64,000 bases of DNA from Streptomyces sp. A0642 (GCF_004795105.1 NZ_SSBL01000017.1:62001-126000), one strand, 5' to 3'; counted from the stretch's first letter, positions 16,739 to 25,030 are shown. The notes: generated by a model not told the origin, from the letters alone. Program-made: numbers and translations.

Positions 16739-17416
16739 GTGGAAGAGCCCATCGGAGTCATGGAAGCCGCACAGATCCCCCAGCAGCGTGCCGAGCACCT
16801 GCTCGACGCGGCGGTGCGGTACGCGGAGGAGCGGCACTGGGACGTGTGCCCGGGCGCCTGGCTGGAGGCGGCCGGCGGCATGGAGCGGTGCTCGTGCGGC
16901 GAGGCGGACTGCGCGGCGCCCGGCGCCCATCCGGTCCTGGCCGACTGGGCGGAGCGGGCCACCGGCAGCGGTGCGGCGGCCCGCCGGATGTGGTCGCAGC
17001 AGCCCCGGGCCTCGATCCTGCTGCCGACCGGACGCGCCTTCGACGCGATCGACGTACCGGAGTCGGCGGGCTTCCTGGCACTGGCCCGGATGGAGCGGAT
17101 GAGCCTGCCGCTCGGACCGGTCACCCGCACCCCCGACCGCCGGATGCAGTTCTTCGTCCTTCCGGGCTCCGCGGCCAAGGCCGACGGTCTCGTCCGGCGG
17201 GTGGGCTGGGACGCGGCCGCCATCGGCCTGCGCGGAATCGGCGAGGGCCGCTACGTCGCCGCCCCGCCGACCCGCGTCGGCGGCGCCGGAGCGGTGCAGT
17301 GGGCCCGCAGCCCCTCCACCGCCAACCGCTGGCTCCCCGAGGTGGAGGAGCTCATCAGCCCGCTCGCCTACGCCTGCGGGCGCGAGGCCGCCGACGCCCG
17401 GAGCCGCCGTTCGTAG
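16739..17416 (+). CDS. Small bifunctional DNA primase/polymerase-domain protein
   Basis: A 225-residue protein resembling the N-terminal prim-pol domain (PF09250 type). It starts VEEPIGVMEAAQIPQQRAEH; HWDVCPGAWLEAAGGMERCS carries Cys residues, and CSCGEADCAAPGAHPVLADW is the conserved CxCGxxxCxxxGxHP metal site. SILLPTGRAFDAIDVPESAG supplies the acidic catalytic strand as DAID. There is no helicase domain, so it is a stand-alone domain, common in Streptomyces. The start is uncertain: GGGAG at 16723-16727 favours GTG 16739, although GTG 16730 is in frame. It is divergent from the NsdA-like gene across a 300-bp promoter region. Confidence 0.72.
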   Translation: MEEPIGVMEAAQIPQQRAEHLLDAAVRYAEERHWDVCPGAWLEAAGGMERCSCGEADCAAPGAHPVLADWAERATGSGAAARRMWSQQPRASILLPTGRAFDAIDVPESAGFLALARMERMSLPLGPVTRTPDRRMQFFVLPGSAAKADGLVRRVGWDAAAIGLRGIGEGRYVAAPPTRVGGAGAVQWARSPSTANRWLPEVEELISPLAYACGREAADARSRRS

Positions 17417-17467
17417 GCCGCCTTTCGTAAGGTGGCCCCCATACAGGGGACTTCGAAGGGCGTGGAC

Positions 17468-18307
17468 ATGCCGGACCGCACAGAGACCGACGGAGCCGAC
17501 CGGACCGACCGGACCGCCGAGCCCGATGCGCCGGGGGCGGCGCCGCCCGCCGTGCGGGTGGAAGGGCTGTGGAAGCGGTTCGGCGGCCACACCGCGGTCG
17601 CCGGAATCGATCTGGTGCTGCCCGCTGGCAAGTTCATCGGCCTGGTGGGGCCCAACGGCGCCGGAAAGACCACCACGCTGTCCATGGTCACCGGTCTGCT
17701 CCGCCCCGACCTGGGCCGGATCGAGATCGGCGGCCGCGACGTCTGGCGCGACCCCGTCGAGGTGAAGGCCCGGATCGGCGTCCTGCCGGAGGGGCTGCGG
17801 CTCTTCGAACGCCTCTCGGGCCGCGAACTCCTCGCCTACACCGGCCGGTTGCGCGGCCTTCCCGGTGCCGAGGTGGACAGCAGGGCCACGCAGCTGCTGG
17901 ACGTCCTGGACCTCGCGGGCGCCCAGCACAAGCTCGTCATCGACTACTCGACGGGCATGCGCAAGAAGATCGGGCTCGCCGCCGCGCTGCTCCACAACCC
18001 CGAAGTGCTCTTCCTCGACGAACCGTTCGAGGGCGTCGACCCGGTGTCGGCGCAGACCATCCGCGGGGTCCTGGAGCGCTACACCGGCTCCGGGGCCACC
18101 GTCGTCTTCTCCAGCCATGTGATGGAACTCGTCGAGTCGCTCTGCGACTGGGTGGCCGTCATGGCGGCGGGCACCATCCGCGCCCAGGGCACACTCGGCC
18201 AGGTGCGCGGCGAGGCGTCCTCGCTGCAGAACGCGTTCCTGGAACTCGTCGGCGCGGGCGACCGCGACAACGGAGCCGCTCTGGACTGGCTCGGCGGTGC
18301 GCGATGA
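17468..18307 (+). CDS. ABC transporter ATP-binding protein
   Basis: A 279-residue ATPase of a two-gene ABC system. A Pro/Asp-rich N-terminal tail (about 30 residues) precedes the domain. Walker A is GPNGAGKTT (about 65-73), the signature is YSTGMRKK (about 160, with Met-Arg in place of the usual GQ), Walker B is EVLFLDEPFEG (about 180-190) and the H-loop is FSSHVME. ATG 17468 is 7 bp after GAAGGG. The stop overlaps the permease start in an ATGA junction, so the two are coupled. The degenerate signature is typical of exporters of the ABC-2 class. The substrate is unknown. Confidence 0.92.
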   Translation: MPDRTETDGADRTDRTAEPDAPGAAPPAVRVEGLWKRFGGHTAVAGIDLVLPAGKFIGLVGPNGAGKTTTLSMVTGLLRPDLGRIEIGGRDVWRDPVEVKARIGVLPEGLRLFERLSGRELLAYTGRLRGLPGAEVDSRATQLLDVLDLAGAQHKLVIDYSTGMRKKIGLAAALLHNPEVLFLDEPFEGVDPVSAQTIRGVLERYTGSGATVVFSSHVMELVESLCDWVAVMAAGTIRAQGTLGQVRGEASSLQNAFLELVGAGDRDNGAALDWLGGAR

Positions 18308-19956
18308 GCGTCCTCGACGCCCCGGCCGGTCCCGGCTCCCCGGCATACCGCCCGGCAGGCGGCAGGGACCTCGTCCCCGTCCTCGTACGCCTCAAGCTCG
18401 CCCTGCTCCGCAACGGGCTGCGGCAGTCGGCCGGCCGACGGGCGGTGTACATCGCGTCCCTCGTGGGCGCCCTGCTGCTCGCCCTGGGCCAGCTGATCGG
18501 GCTGATCGCCCTGCGCGGCCACGCCCACGCGGGCTCCCTGGTCGTGCTGCTGGCCGGGGTGCTGGCGGTCGGCTGGGCCGTGATGCCGGTCTTCTTCGCC
18601 GCCGGCGACGAGACCCTCGATCCGAGCCGCCTGGTCATGCTGCCGCTGCGGCCCCGCCCCCTGGTCACGGCCCTGCTGGTGTCCTCGCTCGTCGGCATCG
18701 GTCCGCTGTTCACGCTCTGCCTGGCGGCCGGTTCGGTGGCCGCGGTGGCGCACGGGGCGGGCGCCGTCGCGTTCGCGGTGGTGGCGGCCCCGCTGACCCT
18801 GCTGGTGTGCGTCGCGCTGGCGCGGGCCGTCGCCACGGCCAACACCCGGCTGCTGACCTCGCGCAAGGGCCGTGATCTCGCGGTGCTCAGCGGGCTCGTG
18901 ATCGCCGTCGGGGTCCAGGCCGTCAACTTCGGCGCGCAGCAGCTCGGCCGGGCGGGCGGCCTGTCCGCTCTCGACCCTGCGGCGGACGTGGTGCGCTGGC
19001 TGCCGCCCGCCTCGGCGGTCGGCTCGGTCGACTCCGCGTCCCAGGGGGCGTACGGACGGGCCGCCGCGCAACTCCTCCTCTCCGCGGCCGCGCTGGGCCT
19101 GCTGGTGGTGCTGTGGCGGCGCAGTCTGGAGAAGCTGATGACGGCGCCGGACGGCTCCACGCTCTCCGCCGCCGAGCCGGCCCGCACGACGTCCGGCGGC
19201 GGCGCCACCGGCCTCTGGTCCCTGTTCCCCGAGGGGCGCACCGGCACGGTGATGCAGCGCAGTCTGCGGTACGTCGCCCGGGACCCGAAGACCAAGGCCG
19301 CCTGGGTGACGGCGCTGGCGATCGGGCTGATCGTGCCGCTGTTCAACGCGCTGCAGGGCACGGGGTCGGTCTACTTCGCGTGCTTCGGGGCGGGGATGCT
19401 CGGCATCCAGATGTACAACCAGTTCGGGCAGGACACCTCCGCGTTCTGGATGGTGGCGCTGACGATCTCCTCGACCCGTGACGCGTACCTCGAACTGCGG
19501 GCCCGGGCCCTGGCTCTGCTGCTGATCACCCTGCCGTACACGGTCCTCGTGACCGTCCTGACGGCTGCGGTGATCGGGGACTGGGAGGTCCTGCCGGGGG
19601 TCATGGGACTTTCCTTCGCCCTGCTGGGCGCGATGCTGGCGACGGGCGCGGTGGCCTCGGCGAACTTCCCTTACTCGATCCCGCAGGACGGGGCGTTCAA
19701 GAACGTGGCGCCCGGGCAGGCGGGGCTCGCCTGGATCTCGGTCTTCGGCGGCATGGTCTCGGCGGCGCTGCTGTGCGCCCCTGTGATCGGTCTGACGATC
19801 TGGCTGCATCTCGCCGACGCGGAAGGCCTGCTGTGGCTGCTGCTGCCGGTGGGCGCCGTGTACGGGACGCTGATCGCCTGGGGCGGGCTGCGGGTCGCCG
19901 CGCCCCGCACGGCGGACCGCCTGCCGGAGATCCTTGCGGCGGTCAGCAAGGGGTGA
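18304..19956 (+). CDS. ABC transporter membrane subunit
   Basis: A 550-residue integral membrane protein with roughly twelve hydrophobic helices, for example YIASLVGALLLALGQLIGLI (about 48-67), LVVLLAGVLAVGWAVMPVFF (about 79-98) and LTIWLHLADAEGLLWLLLPV (about 498-517). A cytoplasmic loop at about 270-320 includes PEGRTGTVMQRSLRYVARDP. It starts at ATG 18304 inside the ATPase stop. It resembles the large two-module ABC-2-like permeases encoded next to a single ATPase in Streptomyces. No substrate-binding protein is adjacent, so export is more likely than import. Confidence 0.88.
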   Translation: MSVLDAPAGPGSPAYRPAGGRDLVPVLVRLKLALLRNGLRQSAGRRAVYIASLVGALLLALGQLIGLIALRGHAHAGSLVVLLAGVLAVGWAVMPVFFAAGDETLDPSRLVMLPLRPRPLVTALLVSSLVGIGPLFTLCLAAGSVAAVAHGAGAVAFAVVAAPLTLLVCVALARAVATANTRLLTSRKGRDLAVLSGLVIAVGVQAVNFGAQQLGRAGGLSALDPAADVVRWLPPASAVGSVDSASQGAYGRAAAQLLLSAAALGLLVVLWRRSLEKLMTAPDGSTLSAAEPARTTSGGGATGLWSLFPEGRTGTVMQRSLRYVARDPKTKAAWVTALAIGLIVPLFNALQGTGSVYFACFGAGMLGIQMYNQFGQDTSAFWMVALTISSTRDAYLELRARALALLLITLPYTVLVTVLTAAVIGDWEVLPGVMGLSFALLGAMLATGAVASANFPYSIPQDGAFKNVAPGQAGLAWISVFGGMVSAALLCAPVIGLTIWLHLADAEGLLWLLLPVGAVYGTLIAWGGLRVAAPRTADRLPEILAAVSKG

Positions 19957-20016
19957 GGTGCGGGACGGGCGTTGCCGGACAGGTCGCGCCGGGCGCGACG
20001 GCACGGGGCCCGGGCG

Positions 20017-20922
20017 TCACGGGGCCACCGGTTCCCGGTCGTCCTCGGTGTCCTCGGCGAGCTGCTCCAGGAAGGGTTCGACCGCGGCGCGCCAGCCCTC
20101 GGGCTGGTCGTAGTGGACGAGATGGCCGGCGTCGGCCACCTCCGCGTACTGCCCGCGGGGCAGCACCCGGACCATCTCCTGGGCCTCCGCCCGGCCCAGC
20201 TCGCCGTCCAAGCCGCGGAGCACCAGGGTCGGGCATCTGACCTGTGCCAGCTCCTCCCAGTGCGCGTCGTGGACCCACGTCGCGCGGGAGGTGAGCATCT
20301 GCCGGCGGGAGAACACGGGCCGCCATCCGTCGGCCCGCTCGGCCATCACCTCGGCGAAGAACTCACCGCGGGCCGGGTTGGGGCGCTCCACCCAGGGGTC
20401 GTCCTCGCCGAACCACTTCCGCACGTCGGACAAGGTGGCGAAGGGAACCGGCCAGGACCTGAACCAGTCCTCCCACTCCCGCTGCGAGGCCGCCCCCAGG
20501 GCGGAGGCCCGCATGTCGCAGATGACCACGGCCCGGACGAGGTCGGGGCGCTTCGCGGCGAGCTGCCAGGCGGTGAGCGCTCCCATCGAGTGCCCGACGA
20601 GGGTGACGGGGGCGAGGCCGAGCTGCTCGATCGCGGTCTCGGCGTCGGCGACGTACGCCTCGCGGGTGTAGGGACCCTCGGCCGGCTTCTCGCTGCGGCC
20701 GTGTCCGCGCTGGTCGAGGCCGACCGCCCGGTGCCGCTCGGCGAGCCAGCGGGCGGTGGAGGCCCAGTGCGAGGCCCGGCCCATCAGTCCGTGGAGCAGT
20801 AAGACGCCCCCGGCGCGTGCGCCCTCCGCGCGCTCCTTGGGCGGGTCGGCGAACTCCCAGGCCGCGAGGCGTACGCCGTCGGTTCCGGTCACATCGATGC
20901 GCCGCACCATCGTTTCTGGCAC
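20017..20922 (-). CDS. Alpha/beta hydrolase
   Basis: A 301-residue esterase/lipase-fold enzyme. VLLLHGLMG (about 40-48) forms the oxyanion hole. VGHSMGALT (about 107-115) carries the nucleophile Ser, and AGHLVHYD (about 270-277) carries the catalytic His. The acid is probably in PTLVLRGLDGEL (about 241-252). There is no signal peptide, so it is cytoplasmic. ATG 20922 is the natural start. An SOS-box-like palindrome lies 47 bp upstream (20970-20983). It is convergent with the ABC permease gene. Confidence 0.88.
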   Translation of the reverse strand: MPETMVRRIDVTGTDGVRLAAWEFADPPKERAEGARAGGVLLLHGLMGRASHWASTARWLAERHRAVGLDQRGHGRSEKPAEGPYTREAYVADAETAIEQLGLAPVTLVGHSMGALTAWQLAAKRPDLVRAVVICDMRASALGAASQREWEDWFRSWPVPFATLSDVRKWFGEDDPWVERPNPARGEFFAEVMAERADGWRPVFSRRQMLTSRATWVHDAHWEELAQVRCPTLVLRGLDGELGRAEAQEMVRVLPRGQYAEVADAGHLVHYDQPEGWRAAVEPFLEQLAEDTEDDREPVAP

Positions 20923-20969
20923 CCCCTTCAGGTCCCTCGATCACCCCGTGGTCGCGTCGCCCAGACTAT

Positions 20970-20983
20970 CGAACTTGTATTCG
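20970..20983. promoter_or_regulatory. LexA/SOS-box-like palindrome
   Basis: CGAAC-TTGT-ATTCG differs from the actinobacterial SOS consensus CGAAC-nnnn-GTTCG at one base. It is extended by T and A on its outer sides (TCGAA / TTCGA). It lies 47 bp upstream of the alpha/beta hydrolase start, where a repressor could block transcription. The match is seen in the sequence; LexA binding is inferred. Confidence 0.5.
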
Positions 20984-21550
20984 AAAACCGGGTTCCGGCG
21001 CACAACACCGCTCGTTCGAGTGACCGCCTCCCAGGATTGACGTCCGCCACGGAGGGGAGATCTTCTCCGGGAGGCGGGCCACTCGGGGATGAGGGCTCGC
21101 GGGAACCGACCTAGAGAGCTCGGGGCTCCAGGTCGGAACAGGGGAGGACAGGCCCCGGTGCCTTGCGGCGCCGGGGCCATCCGTCGTCTCCGGGCCCCCG
21201 GCCGAACGGGACGCGAGGGCCGGGGCGGGGGCGTGCGCCGGAGCGGACCGCGACAGCGCGACCGCGGCTCCCCGGTGCGCAGGCCGGACAGCCCCGTACG
21301 ACGGGCGCATTCCCTGCTCCCCTCCCCGACGGCGCGGCCAGAGGCCGGCACTCTCAGGCATCCCTCCGCCACAGACTGGCACGCGATCCGGCCGGGCGCT
21401 GCGATTCCGGACGGAAAAACGGAAAACGGACGTCAGCACCCGCTGATCGTCCGCCACCCGCACTTCGGCGCTCGCCCCACGTCCGGAGCTACGCCGTGTC
21501 CACCCCTTCTCCGGGGTCCGGTCCAGGCCGGCCCCGCCCCTCTCGCCTGC
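20984..21550. other. Long gap with GC hairpins and no recognised gene
   Basis: About 570 bp between the hydrolase promoter and the end of dmdR1. A strong hairpin, GGCCCCGGTGCC-TTGC-GGCGCCGGGGCC, lies at 21151-21178, and a weaker GACCT / AGGTC stem lies just before it. The region 21400-21440 is A-richer. Open frames here have irregular codon use and no family resemblance. An unrecognised RNA element is possible, but nothing matches a riboswitch I know. Confidence 0.35.
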
Positions 21551-22243
21551 TCAGCGCTTCGCCACGAAGACGTGCGAGGCGACCTCCGAGTCCAGCTCGG
21601 CCGCCTCCCCGCTGCTGCCCACCAGCACCCCGCCGGGCGACTGGGTCACGCTGACCACGGAACCGGGCTGCACGCCCGCCCGCCGCAGTGTGTACATCAG
21701 CTGGGCGTCCGTCTGGATCGGCTCCCCGATCCGGCGGACCACCACGGTCTTGCCGTCGGCGCCCGGGTCGAGCTCCGACAGGCTGACCATGCCCTCGTCG
21801 AGGAACGGGTCGGCCTCCGCCTTCTCGCCCAGTTCCTCCAGGCCGGGGATGGGATTCCCGTACGGAGACTCCGTCGGGTGGCGCAGCAGCTCCAGCACCC
21901 GCCGCTCCACGGCCTCGCTCATCACGTGCTCCCACCGGCAGGCCTCGGCGTGGACCTGCTCCCACTCCAGGCCGATGACGTCGACCAGCAGGCACTCGGC
22001 GAGCCGGTGCTTGCGCATCACGCGGGTCGCCAGCCGGCGCCCTTCCTCCGTCAGCTCCAGGTGACGGTCCCCCGCCACCTGCACCAGGCCGTCGCGCTCC
22101 ATGCGCGCCACCGTCTGGCTGACGGTCGGACCGCTCTGGTCCAGCCGTTCAGCGATCCGGGCGCGCATGGGGACCACGCCTTCCTCTTCGAGTTCGAGGA
22201 TGGTGCGGAGATACATCTCCGTTGTGTCGATCAGTCCGGACAT
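21551..22243 (-). CDS. dmdR1: DtxR/IdeR-family iron-dependent repressor
   Basis: This 230-residue regulator binds DNA when loaded with Fe(II). The winged HTH covers residues 1-70 (MSGLIDTTEMYLRTILELEE and LDQSGPTVSQTVARMERDGL). The dimer/metal domain (about 75-140) has the Cys/His/Glu ligands in HRLAECLLVDVIGLEWEQVH and EACRWEHVMSEAVERRVLEL. A C-terminal SH3-like domain ends DSEVASHVFVAKR. A longer frame extends upstream to 22465, but ATG 22241-22243 is the family start. In S. coelicolor DmdR1 represses siderophore genes. An antisense open frame covers the gene, as reported there for adm. Confidence 0.92.
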   Translation of the reverse strand: MSGLIDTTEMYLRTILELEEEGVVPMRARIAERLDQSGPTVSQTVARMERDGLVQVAGDRHLELTEEGRRLATRVMRKHRLAECLLVDVIGLEWEQVHAEACRWEHVMSEAVERRVLELLRHPTESPYGNPIPGLEELGEKAEADPFLDEGMVSLSELDPGADGKTVVVRRIGEPIQTDAQLMYTLRRAGVQPGSVVSVTQSPGGVLVGSSGEAAELDSEVASHVFVAKR

Positions 22244-22451
22244 TCGTGCCCCTCGATGCAGTCGTGCGCTGGCCCTCGTCCAATTCTGACGCATAGCACC
22301 GACAACCGTGCCCCGGCGTCCGAAGGAGCTCTGCCGGCGAGGCCCGGAACGGGCCCGTGCGGTATTGACACGCCACTGGTCCAGACCGCAACGTGAGCGG
22401 CGGCAAGGACGTTCCGTGTACCTCCCCATCCCGCCGGAAAGGCCCTCCCCG

Positions 22452-23207
22452 ATGAGCGAAAGCAAGCTGGCCGGTCAGTTCTTCGACGCAGCGATCGGCC
22501 TGCTGGAGCGCGTGCGGGACGAGGAGTCCGGCTCCATCGCGGCCGCCGGCGACGTGATCGCCGACGCCGTCGTGGCCGGTGGCCGGCTCTTCGCCTTCGG
22601 CGCGGGCCACTCCTCGCTGGCCGCCCAGGACGTCGTCTACCGCGCGGGCGGGCTCGCGCTCATGAACGTCCTGGCCGTCCCCGGCACCCTCGGCGTCGAC
22701 GTCATGCCGGCGACGCTGGGCTCGGCCCTGGAACGGGTCGACGGCCTGGCCGGCGCGGTGCTCGACTCCAGCCCCGCGACGTCGGGCGACGTCCTCGTGA
22801 TCATCTCCCTCTCCGGGCGCAACGCCCTCCCGGTGGAGATGGCGCTGAACGCCCGCGCGCTGGGCCTGAAGGTCATCGGCGTCACCTCCGTCGCGTACGC
22901 GGAGGGCACCCGGTCCCGGCACAGCTCGGGCGGATTCCTGCGGGACCACTGCGACATCGTGCTCGACAGCAAGATCTCCATCGGCGACGCGGAACTGGAC
23001 GTCGAAGGCATCGAGGCGCCGTTCGCCCCCGCGTCGACGGTCGTCACCAGCGCGATCATGCAGGCGATGATGGCCGCCGCGGCGGAGGGCCTGCTGGAGC
23101 GCGGCGTCGAGCCGCCCCTGCTGAGGTCCGGCAACGTCGACGGGGGCCACGAGTGGAACGGCCGTGTGATGACGGAGTACGCGGACCGCATCTTCTACCG
23201 GCACTGA
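22452..23207 (+). CDS. SIS-domain phosphosugar-binding protein (UPF0309)
   Basis: A 251-residue sugar-isomerase (SIS) fold protein. GGRLFAFGAGHSSLAAQDVV (about 43-62) and VLVIISLSGRNALPVEMALN (about 116-135, the Ser-rich phosphate loop SLSGRN) are the hallmark segments. The C-terminus RSGNVDGGHEWNGRVM is specific to the UPF0309 group, named after S. coelicolor SCO4393. It probably isomerises or binds a phosphorylated amino sugar. ATG 22452 starts the domain. It is divergent from dmdR1, with about 208 bp between the starts. Confidence 0.9.
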   Translation: MSESKLAGQFFDAAIGLLERVRDEESGSIAAAGDVIADAVVAGGRLFAFGAGHSSLAAQDVVYRAGGLALMNVLAVPGTLGVDVMPATLGSALERVDGLAGAVLDSSPATSGDVLVIISLSGRNALPVEMALNARALGLKVIGVTSVAYAEGTRSRHSSGGFLRDHCDIVLDSKISIGDAELDVEGIEAPFAPASTVVTSAIMQAMMAAAAEGLLERGVEPPLLRSGNVDGGHEWNGRVMTEYADRIFYRH

Positions 23208-23285
23208 GCGTCCGGCCGGTGGGGACGCGGGGCCGCCGGGACCGCCCGGGACCGCCCGGTGAGCGCCCGCCCCCGGCGGGGGGTG

Positions 23286-23308
23286 CGTCCTCAGGCGCCG
23301 GACGGGCC
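23286..23308 (-). repeat. Short hairpin repeat at the 3' end of the PAS gene
   Basis: On the minus strand it reads GGCCCGTCCGGCGCCTGAGG and ACGC. It belongs to the same family as 6840-6870 and 54243-54267. The PAS gene uses the repeat's TGA as its stop codon, after the codons for Pro-Ser-Gly-Ala. Confidence 0.6.
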
Positions 23309-24664
23309 GGGAGCGCCTCCCAGCGCCTGATACAGGTCCACCGACGCCGCCACCCGGTCCGCCACGCCCTCCGCGTACACCGCGTCCGGGCGCTCGAAGG
23401 CGGCACGGTGGGCCGCGCGCAGGAACGTCACCACGCCCAGCGTCCGCCCCCGGCTGCGCAGCACCACGCACAGGGCGTGCACCGCGTCGGCCGGCCACTG
23501 CCGCTCCCTGGCCCACTCCCCGGCCTGCCCCGGCCCGGCACCCGCCGAAGCCCGCACCGAGCCCGTGCGGTCCACCGCCTGCAGGGCCGGGTGCCCCGGG
23601 GCGTACCGCAGCGGGATGCCGCCCCCGGCCCCCGGCAGGCACGGGCCCGGGGCGTCGGAGGGCGTCCCCGCGGCGCGCACCAGGCGCTCACCGGCCACCA
23701 AGTCGATCAGGGCGTGGTCGGCGAAGCCCGCGAGCGCGTAGTCCAGCGACGACGTGGCCGCCTCCATCGGGTCCTCGCACTCGGCGGCCGACCGCGAGGC
23801 CCGGTGCAGCTGGCTGGAGCGGAACCGCACCCGGTCCGCGTCCTGGGCCGCCAGCTTCTCCGCCGTCACGTCCTGGAACAGCCAGCCCACGCCCAGCGGC
23901 ACCGGCTCCTCCGCGAGGGGCGAGGCCAGCCGCAGGAAGCCGCTGCGCCAGCAGCGGCGCCGGTCGCCGTCGCCCGTGCGCAACGTCACCCACAGCTCGG
24001 CGCGCGCGGGCGGCGCGCCCTCGGCCAGTACGTGCTGGAGCGCGCCCTCCAGGTCCTCGACGCCCTGCACGATCAGCTCGCCGAGCGGCCGCCCGAGCAG
24101 GGTCGTCCGTCCACCGCCCAGCGCACGGGCCGCGTGGGCGTTGACGACGGTCGGCCGCAGGTCCACGTCCACGAGGACGACCCCCCACGACGCGTCCTCG
24201 AACAGGGCCTCGCTCAGCGCGATGGAGCGCTCCAGATCGATCTGCGCGTGGACCTCGCTGAACGCGCAGTAGACCCCGGCGGGCTTCCCGTCCGCGCTCC
24301 GCACCCCGGCCGACTGGGTCCGCACGAGGACCCGGCCGCCGTCCTTGCGCAGCAGCGCGAACTCGTGCACCTGGCGTCCGGGCCCGTCCATGACGGCCAT
24401 CAGCCGCCCCTGCACCTCTCCGGCGTCCGCCCGCCGCACGGCCCACCCGGCGAAACCGGGCCGTCCCACGGCCTCCTCGGCGGACCAGCCGAGGATCCGC
24501 TCGGCCTCACGGTTCCAGTGGGTGACGGTCCCGTCCGCGTCGAAGGCGCACAGCGCGGCGTCCATCCCGTCGAGGAGGGCCGCCAGCAGCTCGGCCCCGG
24601 GCACCGGGCCCGGGCCGTCGGGACCGAGAGCGTCGGTCGTTCCGCTCGTCGTGGAAGCACTCAT
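23291..24664 (-). CDS. PAS/GAF-domain sensory protein
   Basis: A 457-residue cytoplasmic protein starting MSASTTSGTTDALGPDG. PAS 1 is about 25-140 (AALCAFDADGTVTHWNREAE, then RILGWSAEEAVGRPGF). PAS 2 is about 145-270 (GVVLVDVDLRPTVVNAHAAR and GWLFQDVTAEKL). A GAF-like region spans about 290-445. No kinase, PP2C phosphatase, GGDEF or HTH output domain is present, although relatives often carry a PP2C domain. It may be a stand-alone sensor or a truncated relative. ATG 24664 lies after a GGGGG tract and is preferred over an upstream in-frame start. Confidence 0.82.
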   Translation of the reverse strand: MSASTTSGTTDALGPDGPGPVPGAELLAALLDGMDAALCAFDADGTVTHWNREAERILGWSAEEAVGRPGFAGWAVRRADAGEVQGRLMAVMDGPGRQVHEFALLRKDGGRVLVRTQSAGVRSADGKPAGVYCAFSEVHAQIDLERSIALSEALFEDASWGVVLVDVDLRPTVVNAHAARALGGGRTTLLGRPLGELIVQGVEDLEGALQHVLAEGAPPARAELWVTLRTGDGDRRRCWRSGFLRLASPLAEEPVPLGVGWLFQDVTAEKLAAQDADRVRFRSSQLHRASRSAAECEDPMEAATSSLDYALAGFADHALIDLVAGERLVRAAGTPSDAPGPCLPGAGGGIPLRYAPGHPALQAVDRTGSVRASAGAGPGQAGEWARERQWPADAVHALCVVLRSRGRTLGVVTFLRAAHRAAFERPDAVYAEGVADRVAASVDLYQALGGAPGPSGA

Positions 24665-24785
24665 CCCGGACCCCCTGCAGGACGTGTCCGCCATTGCCGC
24701 ACGTCAGACCATTGAACTCGAACGTGACCCGGCACACAGCGACTTCCGCGAATCCTGCCGGAAATCCATGACCCCGGTTATTCGG

Positions 24786-24815
24786 TTGTGCGGGCCCCGG
24801 GGCGGTTCCTATGGT
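24786..24815 (+). promoter_or_regulatory. Sigma-70-like promoter of a small transcript
   Basis: TTGTGC (24786-24791), an 18-bp spacer and TATGGT (24810-24815) predict a start near 24822. That is 7 bp before the super-Shine-Dalgarno. No other gene on this strand could use it. Confidence 0.5.
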
Positions 24816-24848
24816 TGTCCTACACGCTGAAAGGAGGTGATCCGAAAA

Positions 24849-24887
24849 GTGCAGTCTTATCGGATTCGTGAGGTGGCTGCGGGCTGA
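24849..24887 (+). CDS. 12-codon open frame with an exceptionally strong ribosome site
   Basis: GTG 24849-24851 begins a frame encoding VQSYRIREVAAG and ends at TGA 24885-24887. The ribosome site GAAAGGAGGTGATCC ends 5 bp before the GTG. Complementarity of 15 nt to the 16S tail is far beyond the normal 4-7. It may be a leader peptide, or a target whose translation remodels the downstream hairpins. No downstream gene exists on this strand before the terminator. Confidence 0.45.
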   Translation: MQSYRIREVAAG

Positions 24888-24950
24888 CAGCCCGTCGTCG
24901 CACCCAGTGCACCTCGGCAGGCTCGTCTGCCGAAACCCAAGCAGTCACCG

Positions 24951-25016
24951 ACCCGCAGGCTCGCCGGTAAGTCCGGCCGGCTCCTCCGCAAGGAGGGACC
25001 AGAGCCTGCGGGTTTC
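24951..25016 (+). terminator. Intrinsic terminator of the small transcript
   Basis: ACCCGCAGGCTC (24951-24962) pairs perfectly with GAGCCTGCGGGT (25002-25013), followed by TT. The 39-nt loop folds again through CCGG and CTCC / GGAG stems. It ends just before the stop of the convergent pdxH and may serve both strands. Confidence 0.75.
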
Positions 25017-25030
25017 TGCATGCCGGGGGC

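Larger units (their letters stand above)
24822..25016 (+). ncRNA. Candidate small stand-alone transcript with internal hairpins
   Basis: A predicted RNA of about 195 nt between two minus-strand genes, starting after the 24786-24815 promoter and ending in the terminator at 24951-25016. It contains GAAAGGAGGTGATCC (24829-24843), complementary to the 16S rRNA 3' end, and a 12-codon frame. Two hairpins follow: GGGCT-GAC-AGCCC (24881-24893) and CGGCAG-GCTCGT-CTGCCG (24915-24932). CACCTC (24910-24915) can pair either with GAGGTG in the ribosome site (24834-24839) or with GAGGTG inside the short frame (24870-24875), so a switch is possible. No Rfam family is recognised. Confidence 0.55.

Noticed and set aside
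20984..21178. Cyclic-di-AMP (ydaO-type) or other riboswitch
   Set aside because: The stems GACCT/AGGTC and the GC hairpin do not reproduce the conserved core of a riboswitch class I know, and no gene on the plus strand follows closely.
21089..22396. Full annotation of the antisense frame over dmdR1 as a gene
   Set aside because: Antisense frames are common at this GC content and no start or ribosome site stands out; reported only as a finding because adm is known from S. coelicolor.
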